The position numbers and the translations under genes were made by a program. Of a stretch of 10,980 nt of DNA, positions 6,585-10,980 are shown piece after piece. The stretch lies in the NCBI GenBank assembly GCA_051010055.1, contig JBPCVY010000290.1, forward strand, positions 1 to 10,980. Direction: 5' to 3'. This stretch comes from CAJQND01 sp051010055 (GTDB taxonomy: Bacteria; Pseudomonadota; Alphaproteobacteria; Rhizobiales; CAJQND01). The number at the start of each line of letters is the position of its first letter. The stretch's first letter is position 1. Below the pieces are notes generated by a model. The model saw only the letters and a list, made by a program, of their open reading frames with translations, had not been told where the DNA came from and did not search any database.

Positions 6585-7661
6585 ATGGCAAAAATCACCC
6601 TTTCCGGCATAAAGCATTCCTATTTGCCCAACCCCACTACTGATGATGATTGGGCTTTGAAGCGGCTCGAACTGGAATGGGACAATGGCGGCGCCTATGC
6701 CTTACTTGGCCCCTCTGGCTGCGGCAAAACCACCTTGCTCAACATCATTTCCGGGCTATTGAGGCCCACCGAAGGCGATATTCTTTTTGACGATGATGCG
6801 GTAACGGACCTTACACCTGATCACCGCCATATCGCGCAGGTTTTTCAGTTTCCTGTCGTTTACGACACCATGACCGTCTACGACAATCTTGCCTTTCCAC
6901 TGCGCAATCGCGGTGTGGACGAAGCAACCATCAAAGAGCGGGTCAGCGAAGTTGCTGAAATGATCGACCTGACTGCGACTTTGAACAATCGGGCATCCAA
7001 ACTCACTGCGGATGGAAAGCAGAAGATCTCACTTGGCCGCGGCCTTGTACGCACCGATGTGAACGCAATTTTGTTCGACGAGCCGCTGACTGTTATCGAC
7101 CCGCACCTCAAGTTTCAATTGCGATCAAAGCTCAAGGAGCTGCACCAGCGCATAAACCTCACCATGATTTACGTTACCCACGACCAAACCGAAGCCCTCA
7201 CTTTTGCTGACAAGGTGGTTGTGATGAACATGGGCGAAGTGGTGCAAATCGGCACCCCGGTTGAACTTTTCGAAAAGCCGCAGCATTCCTTTGTTGGGCA
7301 CTTTATCGGCTCGCCGGGGATGAACCTTCTGCCCTGCACTATTGATAATGGTTCGGCAGTGGTGGGTGGCAAAAAAATCAAAACCGCCAACAAAGCGGCA
7401 AGCAGCTCCAGTGACACCGAAATCGGCATTAGGCCTGAATATGTGAAGTTCGCCGAAAAAGGTCTGGAAGCATCGATCGTCAAGATCAGCGATGCAGGCC
7501 GGTTCTCCATTGTTGAGACCAATTGCGCTGGCTCAAAAGTGAAACTGCTCGTGGGCGAAGATGAAACCATACCGTCTGAAAATGTCCGTCTCGACTTCGA
7601 CCCCGCCAATACCCGGATCTACGCCGATGGCTGGCTTGCGGGACGGGAGCACGGCCAATGA
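6585..7661 (+). CDS. glpT: GlpT, ABC transporter ATPase with a degenerate signature motif
   Basis: A 358-residue partner of GlpS with the same two-domain layout. Walker A GPSGCGKT (42-49), Q-loop Gln88, Walker B AILFDE (161-166, Glu166) and the switch His199 in YVTHD are all intact. The signature, normally LSGGQ, is LTADG (140-144), and the D-loop reads VIDPH instead of the usual NLDAK-like form. It therefore looks able to form an ATP-hydrolysing site only against the GlpS signature. The ATG at 6585 has AGGGG (6571-6575) nine bases upstream and lies 21 bases after the glpS stop. Its stop overlaps the glpP start as ATGA. This GlpT is an ABC ATPase in rhizobial nomenclature, not the glycerol-3-phosphate antiporter GlpT of enterics. 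Confidence 0.92.
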   Translation: MAKITLSGIKHSYLPNPTTDDDWALKRLELEWDNGGAYALLGPSGCGKTTLLNIISGLLRPTEGDILFDDDAVTDLTPDHRHIAQVFQFPVVYDTMTVYDNLAFPLRNRGVDEATIKERVSEVAEMIDLTATLNNRASKLTADGKQKISLGRGLVRTDVNAILFDEPLTVIDPHLKFQLRSKLKELHQRINLTMIYVTHDQTEALTFADKVVVMNMGEVVQIGTPVELFEKPQHSFVGHFIGSPGMNLLPCTIDNGSAVVGGKKIKTANKAASSSSDTEIGIRPEYVKFAEKGLEASIVKISDAGRFSIVETNCAGSKVKLLVGEDETIPSENVRLDFDPANTRIYADGWLAGREHGQ

Positions 7662-8521
7662 ACAAAACCGAGTATCAAAAAGCGTGGTTTTTCGTTCTGC
7701 CGGTTCTAATTCTGGTGGCATTTAACGCCCTTATCCCGCTGATGACTGTCGTCAACTATTCAGTTCAGGAAACGTTTGGCGACAATAATTTTTTCTGGGC
7801 CGGCGTTATGTGGTTTGAGCAGGTGCTCAACTCAGAGCGCTTTCATGCATCTCTTGGCCGGCAGCTGTTCTTCACATTTACCATTCTCATAATCGAAATC
7901 CCTCTGGGCGTAATCATCGCCCTGGCAATGCCGCGCAAGGGCATTTGGGTTTCGGTATGCCTGGTGTTTATGGCCATGCCGCTGCTCATTCCGTGGAATG
8001 TGGTGGGCGCTATGTGGAACATCTTTGCCCTGCCCGATATCGGCCTGCTCGGGGTTATGCTCAACGGGCTTGGATTTGACTACAACTTCACCCAGCAACC
8101 TGCCGATGCCTGGTTCACTCTTATTACTATGGATGTCTGGCACTGGACATCGCTGGTGGTGCTCCTCGCCTATGCCGGCCTTGTCTCCATCCCCGACGCC
8201 TATTACCAGGCTGCACGCATTGACGGGGCAAGCTCATGGGCGATTTTCCGGTATATCCAGCTTCCGAAAATGAAACGGGTTTTGACCATCGCCGTTCTTT
8301 TGCGGTTCATGGACAGTTTCAACATATATACCGAACCGTTCGTGCTCACCGGCGGCGGGCCTGGCAATTCCACCACGCTCTTGTCGCTTGATTTGGTGAA
8401 AATCGCCCTTGGCCAGTTCGACCTTGGGCCGGCGGCCGCCATGTCGCTCATCTATTTCCTGGTTATTTTACTGCTGAGCTGGATTTTCTACACTTTGATG
8501 ACCCGGAACGAGGAACAGTGA
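7658..8521 (+). CDS. glpP: GlpP, inner-membrane permease of the glycerol ABC transporter
   Basis: A 287-residue binding-protein-dependent permease of the MalF type with about six membrane segments: near 10-31, 69-91, 96-118, 155-177, 208-226 and 259-281. The cytoplasmic EAA loop that docks on the ATPases is seen at 184-203 as QAARIDGASSWAIFRYIQLP, with the conserved Gly190 and terminal LP. The segment PFVLTGGGPGNST (227-239) is typical of this permease family. The ATG overlaps the glpT stop (ATGA, 7658-7661), so translation is coupled. It should form the translocation channel with GlpQ. Confidence 0.93.
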   Translation: MNKTEYQKAWFFVLPVLILVAFNALIPLMTVVNYSVQETFGDNNFFWAGVMWFEQVLNSERFHASLGRQLFFTFTILIIEIPLGVIIALAMPRKGIWVSVCLVFMAMPLLIPWNVVGAMWNIFALPDIGLLGVMLNGLGFDYNFTQQPADAWFTLITMDVWHWTSLVVLLAYAGLVSIPDAYYQAARIDGASSWAIFRYIQLPKMKRVLTIAVLLRFMDSFNIYTEPFVLTGGGPGNSTTLLSLDLVKIALGQFDLGPAAAMSLIYFLVILLLSWIFYTLMTRNEEQ

Positions 8522-9321
8522 TGAAACGCTACACCTGGCTCATACCAACGCTCTACATCGTGTTTCTGATGCTGCCCATTTATTGGCTGGTGAGCATGTC
8601 GTTCAAAACAACTAACGAAATCCTCGGCTCGTTCACCTTGTTCCCGCAAGAGTTCACACTCGACAACTACAAGAAGATTTTCACCGACAGCACTTGGTAT
8701 ATGGGTTATGTCAACTCGCTCATCTACGTCTCCATAAACATGGTGCTGTCAGTGGTCGTGGCGCTGCCTGCGGCCTACGCCTTTTCCCGCTATCGGTTTC
8801 TGGGCGACAAGCACCTGTTTTTCTGGCTGCTGACCAACCGTATGGCGCCGGCTGCCGTTTTTGCCTTGCCATTCTTCCAGCTTTACTCGGCCATCGGGCT
8901 GTTCGACACCCACCTTGCTGTGGCCCTTGCCCATACCCTGTTCAACATTCCTCTGGCAGTTTGGATTTTGGAGGGCTTTATGTCCGGGGTGCCAAAGGAA
9001 CTGGATGAAACCGCTTACGTGGACGGTTACTCCTTTCCGGCATTTTTCGTGAAGATATTCATCCCGACAATTGCCGCAGGAATTGGCGTTGCCGCCTTTT
9101 TCTGTTTCATGTTTTCGTGGGTGGAGCTGTTGCTTGCAAAGACGCTCACCGCCGTTGCCGCCAAGCCGATTGCCGCCACCATGACGCGCACCGCGTCAAC
9201 ATCAGGCTACGAATTGGGGCTTCTGGCTGCGGCAGGTACGCTGACAATCGTTCCTGGCGCATTCGTTATCTATTTCGTGCGCAACTATATCGCCAAGGGC
9301 TTTGCCCTCGGCAGGGTTTAG
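8521..9321 (+). CDS. glpQ: GlpQ, second inner-membrane permease of the glycerol ABC transporter
   Basis: A 266-residue MalG-type permease with about six membrane segments: near 6-27, 66-88, 99-120, 131-152, 184-204 and 233-255. The EAA loop is at 160-182 (ELDETAYVDGYS onward, ending FIP), with the conserved Gly169. I chose ATG 8521 over an in-frame GTG at 8518 because GAGGAA (8510-8515) is well spaced for the ATG and the start then overlaps the glpP TGA by one base. It pairs with GlpP to form the channel. The name follows rhizobial usage; it is not the glycerophosphodiester phosphodiesterase GlpQ of enterics. Confidence 0.93.
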   Translation: MKRYTWLIPTLYIVFLMLPIYWLVSMSFKTTNEILGSFTLFPQEFTLDNYKKIFTDSTWYMGYVNSLIYVSINMVLSVVVALPAAYAFSRYRFLGDKHLFFWLLTNRMAPAAVFALPFFQLYSAIGLFDTHLAVALAHTLFNIPLAVWILEGFMSGVPKELDETAYVDGYSFPAFFVKIFIPTIAAGIGVAAFFCFMFSWVELLLAKTLTAVAAKPIAATMTRTASTSGYELGLLAAAGTLTIVPGAFVIYFVRNYIAKGFALGRV

Positions 9322-9330
9322 GAGGTGGTT

Positions 9331-9612
9331 ATGGACCTTTCCTGGATGGCATGGACGTGGCCGACAGCCGCCTTCTTTATATTTGTTGGTGTGTGCATTG
9401 CATCCATGGGTGTGTGGGAATATTTCCGGCCGGGCGGCGACCCGCGCCACGGCATCTTTCTTCTCGACACAACCCGCGGCGACAGGCTGTTTATCTCACT
9501 GCTTGGCAGTGCATACATTTTCCTGGCGTGGTTGGGCCTGTTTGGAACGCCGCTATGGTGGCCCCTTGCCATATCAATTGCCTGGTCTGTTTTTGTTTTC
9601 TCAAAGGTGTGA
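9331..9612 (+). CDS. glpU: GlpU, small DUF2160-type membrane protein of the glycerol transport operon
   Basis: A 93-residue protein with three likely membrane segments, about 10-29, 52-71 and 74-90, and a polar loop between the first two containing FRPGGDPRHG (32-41). Its size, position after the second permease and sequence style match the small GlpU (DUF2160) proteins of rhizobial glycerol transporters, whose molecular role is not established. The ATG at 9331 has a perfect GGAGG (9321-9325) five bases upstream that overlaps the glpQ stop; an in-frame GTG at 9325 falls inside that ribosome site and is less likely. It may stabilise or regulate the permease complex, but that is inference. Confidence 0.85.
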   Translation: MDLSWMAWTWPTAAFFIFVGVCIASMGVWEYFRPGGDPRHGIFLLDTTRGDRLFISLLGSAYIFLAWLGLFGTPLWWPLAISIAWSVFVFSKV

Positions 9613-9651
9613 AAATCCGCCCGCAAATGCGCGCATCAACCCTTCGGCTTC

Positions 9652-9679
9652 TTGCAATCGGTTCAGGCGATTTGATAAG
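9652..9679 (+). promoter_or_regulatory. Weak candidate promoter for the class III alcohol dehydrogenase gene
   Basis: The 123-base gap 9613-9735 holds no clear terminator. TTGCAA (9652-9657) followed sixteen bases later by GATAAG (9674-9679) is a reasonable sigma-70-like pair, matching four of six positions in the -10. A start near 9686 would give a leader of about 50 bases. Read-through from glpU is equally possible. Confidence 0.3.
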
Positions 9680-9735
9680 CTCGAACATTGGATTAAAGAC
9701 AAAACAAACAAACCCCATCTAGTGAGGAAATCAAA

Positions 9736-10845
9736 ATGAAAACCCGCGCCGCCGTGGCATTTGAGGCTGGAAAACCGCTTGAGATTTGTGAAGTTGACCT
9801 TGAAGGCCCGCATGAAGGCGAGGTTCTTGTGGAAATCAAGGCAACCGGCATCTGCCATACTGATGAGTTCACCTTGTCGGGCGCCGATCCGGAAGGCATT
9901 TTCCCGGCGATTCTGGGCCATGAGGGCGCTGGCGTCGTGGTTGAGTGTGGCCCGGGTGTGAAAACGCTCAAACCCGGCGATCATGTCATTCCCCTTTACA
10001 CTCCTGAGTGCCGCAACTGCGAATACTGCCTCAACCCGAAAACCAACCTTTGTCAGGCAATCCGCACCACCCAGGGCCAGGGCCTGATGCCGGATGGCTC
10101 AAGCCGGTTTTCCTACAAAGGAGAAAAAGTATTCCACTACATGGGCTGCTCGACCTTTTCCAACCATACAGTGGTGCCAGAAATCGCCCTTGCAAAAGTG
10201 CGCCAGGACGCCCCCTTCGAAACCATTTGCTATATCGGCTGCGGGGTAACCACGGGCATTGGCGCCGTCATCAACACCGCAAAAATGGAAGAAGGCTCAA
10301 ACGCTGTGGTGTTCGGCCTTGGCGGCATCGGCCTAAACGTCATCCAGGGTTGCCGACTGGCAGGCGCCGACATGATTGTCGGTGTCGATTTGAACCCGGA
10401 GCGTGAAGATTGGGGCCGCAAGTTTGGCATGACCCACTTCGTCAATCCGGACAACGTAGATGGCGATCTCACAAATCACCTGGTCGAGCTTACCGGCGGC
10501 GGTGCTGACTACTCGTTTGAATGTATCGGTAATGTCAACGTTATGCGGGTTGCACTGGAATGCGCCCATAAGGGATGGGGTGAAAGCATTATCATCGGTG
10601 TGGCCGGTGCGGGCCAGGAAATCGCAACCCGTCCGTTCCAGCTGGTGACCGGGCGCAGCTGGCGCGGCACCGCATTTGGCGGCGCAAGAGGCCGCACGGA
10701 CGTGCCTCAGATTGTCGATTGGTACATGGACGGCAAAATCCAGATCGATCCGATGATCACCCACAAACTGGCCCTTGAGGACATCAATCAGGCGTTCGAC
10801 CTTATGCACGCGGGCAAAAGCATTCGTTCAGTTGTGGTCTACTGA
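9736..10845 (+). CDS. frmA: S-(hydroxymethyl)glutathione dehydrogenase / class III alcohol dehydrogenase
   Basis: A 369-residue zinc-dependent medium-chain dehydrogenase of standard class III length. It oxidises S-(hydroxymethyl)glutathione, formed from formaldehyde and glutathione, to S-formylglutathione with NAD+, and can also reduce S-nitrosoglutathione. Catalytic zinc ligands are Cys40, His62 and Cys169, with neighbouring Glu63. Structural zinc ligands are Cys92, Cys95, Cys98 and Cys106. Arg110 in CQAIRTTQGQGLMPDG corresponds to the arginine that binds the glutathione carboxylate and marks class III. The Rossmann motif is GLGGIG (194-199), and Asp218 indicates NAD rather than NADP. The ATG at 9736 has AGGAA (9725-9729) six bases upstream. 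No S-formylglutathione hydrolase gene follows; a terminator closes the unit. The usual glycerol kinase gene is not in this place. Confidence 0.95.
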   Translation: MKTRAAVAFEAGKPLEICEVDLEGPHEGEVLVEIKATGICHTDEFTLSGADPEGIFPAILGHEGAGVVVECGPGVKTLKPGDHVIPLYTPECRNCEYCLNPKTNLCQAIRTTQGQGLMPDGSSRFSYKGEKVFHYMGCSTFSNHTVVPEIALAKVRQDAPFETICYIGCGVTTGIGAVINTAKMEEGSNAVVFGLGGIGLNVIQGCRLAGADMIVGVDLNPEREDWGRKFGMTHFVNPDNVDGDLTNHLVELTGGGADYSFECIGNVNVMRVALECAHKGWGESIIIGVAGAGQEIATRPFQLVTGRSWRGTAFGGARGRTDVPQIVDWYMDGKIQIDPMITHKLALEDINQAFDLMHAGKSIRSVVVY

Positions 10846-10911
10846 TCGCCTCAATTGCCAGGCGGCAAAGTTGTTGAAAATCTGCAACTGATCAACAGTT
10901 TACAAGCAATC

Positions 10912-10943
10912 AAGCGCCCTGCTCAGCCAGGGCGTTTCTTTTT
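10912..10943 (+). terminator. Rho-independent terminator after the class III alcohol dehydrogenase
   Basis: CGCCCTG (10915-10921) pairs with CAGGGCG (10928-10934) around a six-base loop, and flanking AAG/TTT pairs extend the stem. The T-rich run TTTCTTTTT (10935-10943) follows directly. It closes the transcription unit 66 bases after the stop at 10845. Confidence 0.88.
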
Positions 10944-10980
10944 GTGCGGATGAGATGCGAATCACTTATTAACCACACAT
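10944..10980. other. Unassigned end of window
   Basis: The last 37 bases hold no reading frame, repeat or promoter that I can support. Confidence 0.4.

Noticed and set aside
6585..7661. GlpT as a degraded pseudogene because of its poor signature motif
   Set aside because: The frame is intact, every other ATPase motif is present, and GlpS shows the reciprocal change, so asymmetry is the simpler explanation.
9117..9722. 201-codon plus-strand open frame across the glpQ end, glpU and the following gap
   Set aside because: It is out of frame with glpQ and glpU, both of which have clear ribosome sites and membrane-protein character; the product has no recognisable motif.

Overview
The window looks like a chromosomal segment of an alphaproteobacterium, most likely of the Hyphomicrobiales (Rhizobiales). 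The main clue is an almost complete glycerol ABC-transport locus of the rhizobial GlpSTPQUV type beside a GlpR/GlpD pair. Coding density is high, genes in operons overlap by 1-4 bases, and no insertion sequence, phage, tRNA, rRNA or CRISPR array is visible. No gene-free stretch exceeds about 150 bases.

Layout. (1) 1-1160, plus strand: the last 69 codons of a molybdenum hydroxylase large subunit (CoxL/xanthine dehydrogenase family), joined by an ATGA overlap to a divergent member of the DapA/NanA aldolase family. This is the tail of an unidentified catabolic operon. (2) 1157-3501, minus strand: glpR then glpD, joined by an ATGA overlap and converging tail to tail with the aldolase gene. (3) 3502-3645: a short divergent regulatory region with three phased 10-bp T/A-tract repeats, the best candidate operator for GlpR. 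(4) 3646-9612, plus strand: glpV (binding protein), glpS and glpT (two different ATPases), glpP and glpQ (permeases) and glpU (small membrane protein). A strong hairpin separates glpV from the rest. (5) 9736-10845, plus strand: a class III alcohol dehydrogenase (glutathione-dependent formaldehyde dehydrogenase), closed by a clear rho-independent terminator.

How the genes work together: GlpV would capture glycerol or a related polyol in the periplasm, GlpPQ with GlpST would import it, a glycerol kinase (not in the window) would phosphorylate it, and GlpD would oxidise glycerol-3-phosphate to dihydroxyacetone phosphate at the membrane. GlpR would repress both arms until glycerol-3-phosphate accumulates. 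The formaldehyde dehydrogenase has no obvious link to this route.

Most of the window is recognisable metabolism and I see no clearly new defence or mobile system. The points most worth a second look are the complementary motif degeneration in GlpS and GlpT (one intact and one degenerate ATP site), the aldolase that lacks several DapA active-site residues, the phased repeats at the glpR start, the hairpin after glpV, and the unusual gene content (glpV first, no glpK, formaldehyde dehydrogenase at the end).
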